Shown: one piece after another, positions 39,091 to 51,900 of the stretch
Numbering within the stretch: position 1 is the first letter of the stretch
Layout: every line of letters starts with the position of its first letter
NCBI RefSeq assembly: GCF_003573695.1
Contig: NC_039359.1
Location: forward strand, 76,026,783-76,090,782
Reading direction: 5' to 3'
DNA: 64,000 nt
Origin: Papaver somniferum
Taxonomy: Eukaryota; Streptophyta; Magnoliopsida; Ranunculales; Papaveraceae
Translations under genes and position numbers: made by a program
Notes under the pieces: generated by a model
Database searches by the model: none
What the model saw: the letters and a program-made list of their open reading frames with translations, nothing else
What the model was told of the DNA's origin: nothing

Positions 39091-41212
39091 GCCATCGTAC
39101 ATTCGGAACTTTATAGAAAACCTATCCTCCGAATATCACAAGTTCAAAACAAACCACGCCATGGCTCCAGGTGGTTCCAAGGGCCAATATTGAAGGTTAG
39201 ACAACCCAAATTCGGAATTTTTGGTAACTAATTTAACTTCCGATTATTTCAAAGACAAAATTTGAAAAGTATAAGTTTTTCCAAATTCTGATTTTTGGGC
39301 CATCGTACATTCAGAACTTTATAAAATACCTATCCTCGAATATCACAAGTTCAAAACAAACTACGCCATGGCTCCAGGTGGTTCCAAGGGCCCATATTGA
39401 AGGTTAGACAGCCCAAATTCGGAAGTTTTGGTAACTAATTTAACTTCCGATTATTTCAAAGACAAAATTTGAAAATTATAAGTTTTTCCAAATTCTGATT
39501 TTTGGGCCATCGTACATTCGGAGCTTTATAAAAAACCTATCCTCCGAATATCACAAGTTCAAAACAAACCACGCCATGGCTCCAGGTGGTTCCAAGGGCC
39601 ATATTGAAGGTTAGACATCCCATATTCGGAAGTTTTGGTAACTAATTAACGTCCGATTATTTCAAAGACAAAATTTGAAAAGTATAAGTTTTTCCAAATT
39701 CTGATTTTTGGGCATCAATATTCGGAACTTTATAAAAAACCTATCCTCCGAATATCACAAGATCAAAACAAACCACGCCATGGCTCCAGGTGGTTCCAAG
39801 GGCCAATATTGAAGGTTAGACAGCCCAAATTCGGAAGTTTTGGTAACTAATTTAACTTCCGATTATTTCAAAGACAAAATTTGAAAAATATAATTTTTCC
39901 AAATTCTTATTTTGGGCCATCGTACATTCGGAATTTATAAAAAACCTATCCTCCGAATATCACAAGTTCAAACAAACCACGCCATGGCTCCAGGTGGTTC
40001 CAAGGGCCAATATTGAAGGTTAGACATCCCATATTCGGAAGTTTTGGTAACTAATTAACGTCCGATTATTTCAAAGACAAAATTTGAAAAGTATAAGTTT
40101 TTCCAAATTCTGATTTTTGGGCCATCATACATTCAGAACTTTATAAAAAACCTATCCTCGAATATCACAAGATCAAAACAAACCACGCCATGGCTCCAGG
40201 TGGTTCCAAGGGCCCATATTGAAGGTTAGACAGCCCAAATTCGGAAGTTTTGGTAACTAATTTAACTTCGATTATTTCAAAGACAAAATTTGAAAAGTAT
40301 AAGTTTTTCCAAATTCTGATTTTTGGGCCATCGTACATTCGGAACTTTATAAAAAACCTATCCTCCGAATATCACAAGTTCAAAACAAACTACGCCATGG
40401 CTCCAAGTGGTTCCAAGGGCCCATATTGAAGGTTAGACAGCCCAAATTCGGAAGTTTGGTAACTAATTTAACGTCCGATTATTTCAAAGACAAAATTTGA
40501 AAAGTATAAGTTTTCCAAATTCTGATTTTTGGGCCATCGTACATTCAGAACTTTATAAAAAACCTATCCTCCGATATCACAAGATCAAAACAAACCACGC
40601 CATGGCTCCAGGTGGTTCCAAGGGCCCATATTGAAGGTTAGACAGCCCAAATTCGGAGTTTTGGTAACTAATTTAACTTCCGATTATTTCAAAGACAAAA
40701 TTTGAAAAGTATAAGTTTTTTCAAATTCTGATTTTTGGGCCATCGTACATTCGGAACTTATAAAAAACCTATTCTCCGAATATCACAAGTTCAAAACAAA
40801 CCACGCCATGGCTCCAGGTGGTTCCAAGGGCAATATTGAAGGTTAGACATCCCATATTCGGAAGTTTTGGTAACTAATTTAACGTCCGATTATTTCAAAG
40901 AAAAAATTTTAAAAGTATAAGTTTTTCCAAATTCTGATTTTTGGGCCATCGTACATTCGGAACTTTAAAAAAACCTATCCTCCGAATATCACAAGTTCAA
41001 ACAAACCACGCCATGGCTCCAGGTGGTTCCAAGGGCCCATATTGAAGGTTAGACATCCCATATTCGGAAGTTTTGGTAACTAATTAACGTCCGATTATTT
41101 CAAAGACAAAATTTGAAAAGTATAAGTTTTTCCAAATTCTGATTTTTGGGCCATCGTACATTCGGAACTTTACAAAAACATTATCCTCCGAATATTACAA
41201 GTTCAAAAAAAA

Positions 41213-41691
41213 ACTGTTTCCTGGAACCAAACAACACCATAATCGGAAAGAAAGTTGACTCATAAAATAACCGAATATTACAATCGGTAGGTTGTTTAAC
41301 AAAATAATCTACCGATTCGTATAATCGGCTAGTTTTTATATTAATAATACTCCGATTACATCCATTACATAAAGTTCAAACGGCCTTAACCTTACAATTT
41401 CGTCAAAAGCACCTAAATCCATACCCTAATTGACCATAAAAGTATTAAAACAGATCATAACTTCCAGTGACCATAGAAATGTCCCCGCTTGATTTTGTAG
41501 CATCCTTCATGTTCAAATCGTTTCCCGTAGAGGTCCACATACCGGCGATCCGCAAGATTTCTCTGAAATTACGATGAGTCAAGTTAGTACTAACTTTTGT
41601 TAATGTGAATGGAGTTACAGAGATACTTACTCGTTTTTCATACGTCCACCAGGAAAAGCGTTCCTAACAAACGTTCCTCATCTTCAAGTTT
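41213..41691 (-). pseudogene. SANT-like gene fragment module 4 in array
   Basis: Same junctions. It carries many single-base deletions (for example ACCGATTCG for ACCGATTTCG, ACGATGAGTC for ACGAATGAGTAAC), in line with the surrounding error-rich stretch. It lies 2.6 kb after module 3, a shortened unit. Confidence 0.88.
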
Positions 41692-44600
41692 GCCATCGTC
41701 ATTCGGAACTTTATAGAAAACCTATCCTCCGAATATCACAAGTTCAAAACAAACCACGCATGGCTCCAGGTGGTTCCAAGGGCCAATATGAAGGTTAGAC
41801 AACCCAAATTCGGAATTTTGGTAACTAATTTAACTTCCGATTATTTCAAAGACAAAATTTGAAAAGTATAAGTTTTTCCAAATTCTGATTTTTGGGCCAT
41901 CGTACATTCAGAACTTTAAAATACCTATCCTCCGAATATCACAAGTTCAAAACAAACTACGCCATGGCTCCAGGTGGTTCCAAGGGCCCATATTGAAGGT
42001 TAGACAGCCCAAATTCGGAAGTTTTGGTAACTAATTTATACTTCCGATTATTTCAAAGACAAAATTTGAAAATTAATAAGTTTTTTCCAAATTCTGATTT
42101 TTGGGCCATCGTACATTCGGAGCTTTATAAAAAACCTATCCTCCGAATATCACAAGTTCAAAACAAACCACGCCATGGCTCCAGGTGGTTCCAAGGGCCA
42201 ATATGAAGGTTAGACATCCCATATTCGGATTTTGGTAACTAATTAACGTCCATTATTTCAAAGACAAAATTTGAAAAGTATAAGTTTTCCAAATTCTGAT
42301 TTTTGGGCCATCATATATTCGGAACTTTATAAAAAACCTATCCTCCGAATATCACAAGATCAAACAACCAAAACCACGCCATGGCTCCAGGTGGTTCCAG
42401 GCCAATATTGAATTAGACAGCCCAAATTCGGAAGTTTTGGTAACTAATTTAACTTCCGATTTTCAAAGACAAAATTTGAAAAATATAATTTTTCCAAATT
42501 CTTATTTTTGGGCCCTCTACATTCGGAATTTTAGAAAAAAACCTATCCTCCGAATATCACAAGTTTCAAAACAAACCACGCCATGGCCAGGTGGTTCCAA
42601 GGGCCAATATTGAAGGTTAGACATCCCATATTCGGAAGTTTTGGTAACTAATTTAACGTCCGATTATTTCAAAGACAAAATTTGAAAAGTATAAGTTTTT
42701 CCAAATTCTGATTTTGTGGCCATCATACATTCAGAACTTTATAAAAACTATCCTCCGAATATCACAAGATCAAAACAAACCACGCCATGGCTCCAGGTGT
42801 TCCAAGGGCCCATATTGAAGGTTAGACAGCCCAAATTCGGAAGTTTTGGTAACTAATTTAACTTGTCCGATTATTTCAAAGACAAAATTTGAAAAGTATA
42901 AGTTTTTCCAAATTCTGATTTTTGGGCCATCGTACATTCGGAACTTTATAAAAAACCTATCCTCCGAATATCACAAGTTCAAAACAAACTACGCCGCTCC
43001 AGGTGGTTCCAAGGGCCCTATTGAAGGTTAGACAGCCCAAATTCGGAAGTTTTGGTAACTAATTTAACTTCCGATTATTTCAAAGACAAAATTTGAAAAG
43101 TATAAGTTTTTCCAAATTCTGATTTTTGGGCCATCGTACATCTGGAACTTATAAAAACCTATCCTCTGAATATCACAAGTTCAAAACAAACCACGCCATG
43201 GCTCCAGGTGGTTCCAAGGGCCCATATTGAGGTAGACAGCCCAAATTCGGAAGTTTTGGTAACTAATTTAACTTCCGATTATTTCAAAGACAAAATTTGA
43301 AAAGTATAATTTTTCCAAATTCTGATTTTTGGGCCATCGTACATTCGGAACTTTATAAAAAACCTATCCTCCGAATATCACAAGTTCAAAACAAACCACG
43401 CCATGGCTCCAGGTGGTTCCAAGGGCCAATATTGAAGGTTAGACATCCCATATTCGGAAGTTTTGGTAACTAATTTAACGTCCGATTATTTCAAAGACAA
43501 AATTTAAAAGTATAAGTTTTTCCAAATCTGATTTTGGGCCATCATACATTCGGAACTTATAAAAAACCTATCCTCCGAATATCACAAGATCAAAACAAAC
43601 CACGCATGGCTCCAGGTGTTCCAAGGGCCCATATTGAAGGTTAGACAGCCCACATTCGGAAGTTTGGTAACAATTTTAACTTCCGATTATTTCAAAGACA
43701 AAATTTGAAAAGTATAAGTTTTTTCCAAATTCTGATTTTTGGGCCATCGTACATTCGAACTTTTAAAAACCTATCCTCCGAATATCACAAGTTCAAAAAA
43801 CCACGCCATGGCTCCAGGTGGTTCCAAGGGCCCGTATGAAGGTTAGACAGCCCAATATCGGAAGTTTTGGTAACTAATTTAACTTCCGATTATTTCAAAG
43901 ACAAAATTGAAAAATATAATTTTTTCCAAATTCTGATTTTTTGGCCATCGTACATTCGGAACTTTATAAAAAACCTATCCTCTGAATATCACAAGTTCAA
44001 AACAAACCACGCCATGGCTCCAGGTGGTTCCAAGGGACAATATTGAAGGTTAGACATCCCATATTCGGAAGTTTTGGTAACTAATTTCGTCCGTTATTTC
44101 AAAGACAAAATTTAAAAGTATAAGTTTTTCCAAATCTGATTTTTGGGCCATCGTACATCGAACTTTTTAAAAAAACTACCTCCGAATATCACAAGTTCAA
44201 AAAAAAACACCCATGGCCTCCAGGTGGTTCCAAGGGCCCATATTGAAGGTTAGACAGCCCAAATTCGGAAGTTTTGGTAACTAATTTAACTTCCGATTAT
44301 TTCAAAGACAAAATTTGAAAAAATATAATTTTTCCAAATTCTGATTTTTGGGCCATCGTACATTCGGAATTTATAAAAAAAACCTATCCTCCGAATATCA
44401 CAAGTTCAAAACAAACCCGCCATGGCTCCAGGTGGTTCCAAGGGCCAATATTGAAGGTTAGACATCCATATTCGGAAGTTTTGGTAACTAATTTAACGTC
44501 CGATTATTCAAAGACAAAATTTGAAAATATAATTTTTCCAAATTCTGATTTTTGGTCCATCATACATTCGGAACTTTAAAAAAACCTCATCCTCCGAATA

Positions 44601-45442
44601 TCACAAGATCAAAACAAACCACGCCATGGCTCCAGGTGGTTCCAAGGGCCCATTTGAAGGTTAGACAGCCCAATTCGGAAGTTTTGGTAACTAATTTAAC
44701 GTCCGATTATTTCAAAGACAAAATTTGAAAAGTATAAGTTTTCCAAATTCTGATTTTTGGGCCATCGACATTCAGAACTTTATAAAAACCTATCCTCCGA
44801 ATATCACAAGATCAAAACAAACCACGCCATGGCTCCAGTGGTTCCAAGGGCCCATATTGAAGGTTAGACAGCCCAAATTCGGAAGTTTTGGTAACTAATT
44901 TAACTTCCGATTATTTCAAAGACAAAATTTGAAAAGTATAGTTTTTCCAAATTCTGATTTTTGGGCCATCGTACATTCGGAACTTTATAAAAACCTATTC
45001 TCTATTCTCGAATATCACAAGTTCAAAACAAACCACGCCATGGCTCCAGGTGGTTCCAAGGGCCAATATGAAGGTTAGACATCCCATATTCGGAAGTTTG
45101 GTAACTAATTTAACGTCCGATATTTCAAAGACAAAATTTTAAAAGTATAGTTTTTCCAAATTCTGATTTTTTGGGCCATCGTACATCGGAAACTTTATAA
45201 AAAACCTATCCTCCGAATATCACAAGTTCAAAACAAACCACGCCATGGCTCCAGGTGGTTCCAAGGGCCCTATTGAAGGTTAGACATCCCATATTCGGAA
45301 GTTTTGGTAACTAATTTACGTCCGATTATTTCAAAGACAAAATTTGAAAAGTATAAGTTTTTCCAAATTCTGATTTTTGGGCCATCGTACATTCGGAACT
45401 TTACAAAACATTAATCCTCCGAATATTACAAGTTCAAAAAAA

Positions 45443-45916
45443 ACTGTTTCCTGGAACCAAACACCATAATCGGAAAGAAGTTGACTCATAAAATAACCGA
45501 ATATTACAATCGGTAGGTTGTTTAACAAAATAATCTACCGATTTCGTATAATCGGCTAGTTTTTATATAAATACTCCGATTACATCCATTACATAAAGTT
45601 CAAACGGCCTAACCTTACAATTTCGTCAAAAGCACCTAAATCCATACTCTAATTGACCATAAAAGTATTAAACAAGATCATAACTTCCAGTGACCATAGA
45701 AATTGTCCCTCTTGATTTTGTAGCATCCTCATGTTCAAATCGTTTCCCGTAGAGGTCCACATACCGGCGATCCGCAAGATTTCTCTGAAATTACGAATGA
45801 GTAACAAGTTAGTACTAACTTTGTTAATGTGAATTGGATTACAGAGATACTTACTCGTTTTCATACGTCCACCAAGGAAAAGCGTTCCTAACAAACCGTT
45901 CCTCATCTTCAAGTTT
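45443..45916 (-). pseudogene. SANT-like gene fragment module 5 in array
   Basis: Same junctions, 4.23 kb after module 4. Several one-base losses, probably sequence error. Confidence 0.88.
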
Positions 45917-48900
45917 GCCATCGTACATTCGGACTTTATAGAAAACCTATCCTCCGAAATATCACAAGTTCAAAACAACCACGCCATGGCTCCAGGTGGT
46001 TCCAAGGGCCAATATTGAAGGTTAGACACCCAAATTCGGAAGTTTTGGTAACTAATTTAACTTCCGATTATTTCAAAGACAAAATTTGAAAAGTATAAGT
46101 TTTTCCAAATTCTGATTTTTGGGCCATCGTACATTCAACTTTATAAAAAACCTATCCTCCGAATATCACAAGTTCAAAACAAACCACGCCATGGCTCCAG
46201 GTGGTTCCAAGGGCCCATATTGAAGGTTAGACGCCCAAATTCGGAAGTTTTGGTAACTAATTTAACTTCCGATTATTTCAAAGACAAATTTGAAAAGTTA
46301 AGTTTTTCCAAATTCTGATTTTTGGGCCATCGTACATTCGGAACTTTATAAAAAACCTATCCTCCGAATATCACAAGTTCAAAACAAACCACGCCATGGC
46401 TCCAGGTGGTTCCAAGGGCCAATATTGAAGGTTAGACATCCCATATTCGGAAGTTTTGGTAACTAATTTAACGTCCGATTATTTCAAAGACAAAATTTGA
46501 AAAGTATAAGTTTTTCCAAATTCTGATTTTTGGGCCATCGTACATTCGGAACTTTATAAAAAACCTATCCTCCGAATATCACAAGTTCAAAACAAACCAC
46601 GCCATGGCTCCAGGTGGTTCCAAGGGCCATATTGAAGGTTAGACATCCCATATTCGGAAGTTTTGGTAACTAATTTAACGTCCGATTATTTCAAAGACAA
46701 AATTTGAAAAGTATAAGTTTTTCCAAATTCTGATTTTTGGGCCATCGTACATTCGGAACTTTATAAAAAACCTATCCTCCGAATATCACAAGTTCAAAAC
46801 AAACCACGCCATGGCTCCAGGTGGTTCCAAGGGCCATATTGAAGGTTAGACATCCCATTTCGGAAGTTTTGGTAACTAATTTAACTTCCGATTATTTCAA
46901 AGACAAAATTTGAAAAGTATAAGTTTTTCCAAATTCTGATTTTTGGGCCATCGTACATTCGGAACTTTATAAAAAACCTATCCTCCGAATATCACAAGTT
47001 CAAAACAAACCACGCCATGGCTCCAGGTGGTTCCAAGGGCCATATTGAAGGTTAGACATCCCATATTCGGAAGTTTTGGTAACTAATTTAACGTCCGATT
47101 ATTTCAAAGACAAAATTTGAAAAGTATAAGTTTTTCCAAATTCTGATTTTTGGGCCATCGTACATTCGGAACTTTATAAAAAACCTATCCTCCGAATATC
47201 ACAAGTTCAAAACAAACCACGCCATGGCTCCAGGTGGTTCCAAGGGCCATATTGAAGGTTAGACAGCCCAATTCGGAAGTTTTGGTAACTAATTTAACTT
47301 CCGATTATTTCAAAGACAAAATTTGAAAAGTATAAGTTTTTCCAAATTCTGATTTTTGGGCCATCGTACATTCGGAACTTTATAAAAAACCTATCCTCCG
47401 AATATCACAAGTTCAAAACAAACCACGCCATGGCTCCAGGTGGTTCCAAGGGCCATATTGAAGGTTAGACATCCCATATTCGGAAGTTTTGGTAACTAAT
47501 TTAACGTCCGATTATTTCAAAGACAAAATTTGAAAAGTATAAGTTTTTCCAAATTCTGATTTTTGGGCCATCGTACATTCGGAACTTTATAAAAAACCTA
47601 TCCTCCGAATATCACAAGTTCAAAACAAACCACGCCATGGCTCCAGGTGGTTCCAAGGGCCATATTGAAGGTTAGACATCCCAATTCGGAAGTTTTGGTA
47701 ACTAATTTAACTCCGATTATTTCAAAGACAAAATTTGAAAAGTATAAGTTTTTCCAAATTCTGATTTTTGGGCCATCGTACATTCGGAACTTTATAAAAA
47801 ACCTATCCTCCGAATATCACAAGTTCAAAACAAACCACGCCATGGCTCCAGGTGGTTCCAAGGGCCAATATTGAAGGTTAGACATCCCATATTCGGAAGT
47901 TTTGGTAACTAATTTAACGTCCGATTATTTCAAAGACAAAATTTGAAAAGTATAAGTTTTTCCAAATTCTGATTTTTGGGCCATCGTACATTCGGAACTT
48001 TATAAAAAACCTATCCTCCGAATATCACAAGTTCAAAACAAACCACGCCATGGCTCCAGGTGGTTCCAAGGGCCATATTGAAGGTTAGACATCCCATATT
48101 CGGAAGTTTTGGTAACTAATTTAACGTCCGATTATTTCAAAGACAAAATTTGAAAAGTATAAGTTTTTCCAAATTCTGATTTTTGGGCCATCGTACATTC
48201 GGAACTTTATAAAAAACCTATCCTCCGAATATCACAAGTTCAAAACAAACCACGCCATGGCTCCAGGTGGTTCCAAGGGCCAATTGAAGGTTAGACATCC
48301 CATATTCGGAAGTTTTGGTAACTAATTTAAGTCCGATTATTTCAAAGACAAAATTTGAAAAGTATAAGTTTTTCCAAATTCTGATTTTTGGGCCATCGTA
48401 CATTCGGAACTTTATAAAAAACCTATCCTCCGAATATCACAAGTTCAAAACAAACCACGCCATGGCTCCAGGTGGTTCCAAGGGCCAATATTGAAGGTTA
48501 GACATCCCATATTCGGAAGTTTTGGTAACTAATTTAACGTCCGATTATTTCAAAGACAAAATTTGAAAAGTATAAGTTTTTCCAAATTCTGATTTTTGGG
48601 CCATCGTACATTCGGAACTTTATAAAAAACCTATCCTCCGAATATCACAAGTTCAAAACAAACCACGCCATGGCTCCAGGTGGTTCCAAGGGCCAATTGA
48701 AGGTTAGACATCCCATATTCGGAAGTTTTGGTAACTAATTTAACTCCGATTATTTCAAAGACAAAATTTGAAAAGTATAAGTTTTTCCAAATTCTGATTT
48801 TTGGGCCATCGTACATTCGGAACTTTATAAAAAACCTATCCTCCGAATATCACAAGTTCAAAACAAACCACGCCATGGCTCCAGGTGGTTCCAAGGGCCA

Positions 48901-51900
48901 ATATTGAAGGTTAGACATCCCATATTCGGAAGTTTTGGTAACTAATTTAACGTCCGATTATTTCAAAGACAAAATTTGAAAAGTATAAGTTTTTCCAAAT
49001 TCTGATTTTTGGGCCATCGTACATTCGGAACTTTATAAAAAACCTATCCTCCGAATATCACAAGTTCAAAACAAACCACGCCATGGCTCCAGGTGGTTCC
49101 AAGGGCCATATTGAAGGTTAGACATCCCATATCGGAAGTTTTGGTAACTAATTTAACTCCGATTATTTCAAAGACAAAATTTGAAAAGTATAAGTTTTTC
49201 CAAATTCTGATTTTTGGGCCATCGTACATTCGGAACTTTATAAAAAACCTATCCTCCGAATATCACAAGTTCAAAACAAACCACGCCATGGCTCCAGGTG
49301 GTTCCAAGGGCCATATTGAAGGTTAGACATCCCAATTCGGAAGTTTTGGTAACTAATTTAACTCCGATTATTTCAAAGACAAAATTTGAAAAGTATAAGT
49401 TTTTCCAAATTCTGATTTTTGGGCCATCGTACATTCGGAACTTTATAAAAAACCTATCCTCCGAATATCACAAGTTCAAAACAAACCACGCCATGGCTCC
49501 AGGTGGTTCCAAGGGCCATATTGAAGGTTAGACATCCCATATTCGGAAGTTTTGGTAACTAATTTAACGTCCGATTATTTCAAAGACAAAATTTGAAAAG
49601 TATAAGTTTTTCCAAATTCTGATTTTTGGGCCATCGTACATTCGGAACTTTATAAAAAACCTATCCTCCGAATATCACAAGTTCAAAACAAACCACGCCA
49701 TGGCTCCAGGTGGTTCCAAGGGCCATATTGAAGGTTAGACATCCCAATTCGGAAGTTTTGGTAACTAATTTAACTCCGATTATTTCAAAGACAAAATTTG
49801 AAAAGTATAAGTTTTTCCAAATTCTGATTTTTGGGCCATCGTACATTCGGAACTTTATAAAAAACCTATCCTCCGAATATCACAAGTTCAAAACAAACCA
49901 CGCCATGGCTCCAGGTGGTTCCAAGGGCCAATATTGAAGGTTAGACATCCCATATTCGGAAGTTTTGGTAACTAATTTAACTCCGATTATTTCAAAGACA
50001 AAATTTGAAAATAAGTTTTTCCAAATTCTGATTTTTGGGCCATCGTACATTCGGAACTTTATAAAAAACCTATCCTCCGAATATCACAAGTTCAAAACAA
50101 ACCACGCCATGGCTCCAGGTGGTTCCAAGGGCCAATATTGAAGGTTAGACATCCCATATTCGGAAGTTTTGGTAACTAATTTAACGTCCGATTATTTCAA
50201 AGACAAAATTTGAAAAGTATAAGTTTTTCCAAATTCTGATTTTTGGGCCATCGTACATTCGGAACTTTATAAAAAACCTATCCTCCGAATATCACAAGTT
50301 CAAAACAAACCACGCCATGGCTCCAGGTGGTTCCAAGGGCCATATTGAAGGTTAGACATCCCATATTCGGAAGTTTTGGTAACTAATTTAACGTCCGATT
50401 ATTTCAAAGACAAAATTTGAAAAGTATAAGTTTTTCCAAATTCTGATTTTTGGGCCATCGTACATTCGGAACTTTATAAAAAACCTATCCTCCGAATATC
50501 ACAAGTTCAAAACAAACCACGCCATGGCTCCAGGTGGTTCCAAGGGCCATATTGAAGGTTAGACATCCCAATTCGGAAGTTTTGGTAACTAATTTAACTC
50601 CGATTATTTCAAAGACAAAATTTGAAAATAAAGTTTTTCCAAATTCTGATTTTTGGGCCATCGTACATTCGGAACTTTATAAAAAACCTATCCTCCGAAT
50701 ATCACAAGTTCAAAACAAACCACGCCATGGCTCCAGGTGGTTCCAAGGGCCATATTGAAGGTTAGACATCCCAATTCGGAAGTTTTGGTAACTAATTTAA
50801 CTCCGATTATTTCAAAGACAAAATTTGAAAAGTATAAGTTTTTCCAAATTCTGATTTTTGGGCCATCGTACATTCGGAACTTTATAAAAAACCTATCCTC
50901 CGAATATCACAAGTTCAAAACAAACCACGCCATGGCTCCAGGTGGTTCCAAGGGCCATATTGAAGGTTAGACATCCCATATTCGGAAGTTTTGGTAACTA
51001 ATTTAACTCCGATTATTTCAAAGACAAAATTTGAAAAGTATAAGTTTTTCCAAATTCTGATTTTTGGGCCATCGTACATTCGGAACTTTATAAAAACCTA
51101 TCCTCCGAATATCACAAGTTCAAAACAAACCACGCCATGGCTCCAGGTGGTTCCAAGGGCCAATATTGAAGGTTAGACATCCCATATTCGGAAGTTTTGG
51201 TAACTAATTTAACGTCCGATTATTTCAAAGACAAAATTTGAAAAGTATAAGTTTTTCCAAATTCTGATTTTTGGGCCATCGTACATTCGGAACTTTATAA
51301 AAAACCTATCCTCCGAATATCACAAGTTCAAAACAAACCACGCCATGGCTCCAGGTGGTTCCAAGGGCCATATTGAAGGTTAGACATCCCATATTCGGAA
51401 GTTTTGGTAACTAATTTAACTCCGATTATTTCAAAGACAAAATTTGAAAAGTATAAGTTTTTCCAAATTCTGATTTTTGGGCCATCGTACATTCGGAACT
51501 TTATAAAAAACCTATCCTCCGAATATCACAAGTTCAAAACAAACCACGCCATGGCTCCAGGTGGTTCCAAGGGCCCATATTGAAGGTTAGACATCCCATA
51601 TTCGGAAGTTTTGGTAACTAATTTAACTTCCGATTATTTCAAAGACAAAATTTGAAAAGTATAAGTTTTTCCAAATTCTGATTTTTGGGCCATCGTACAT
51701 TCGGAACTTTATAAAAAACCTATCCTCCGAATATCACAAGTTCAAAACAAACCACGCCATGGCTCCAGGTGGTTCCAAGGGCCATATTGAAGGTTAGACA
51801 TCCCATATTCGGAAGTTTTGGTAACTAATTTAACTCCGATTATTTCAAAGACAAAATTTGAAAAGTATAAGTTTTTCCAAATTCTGATTTTTGGGCCATC

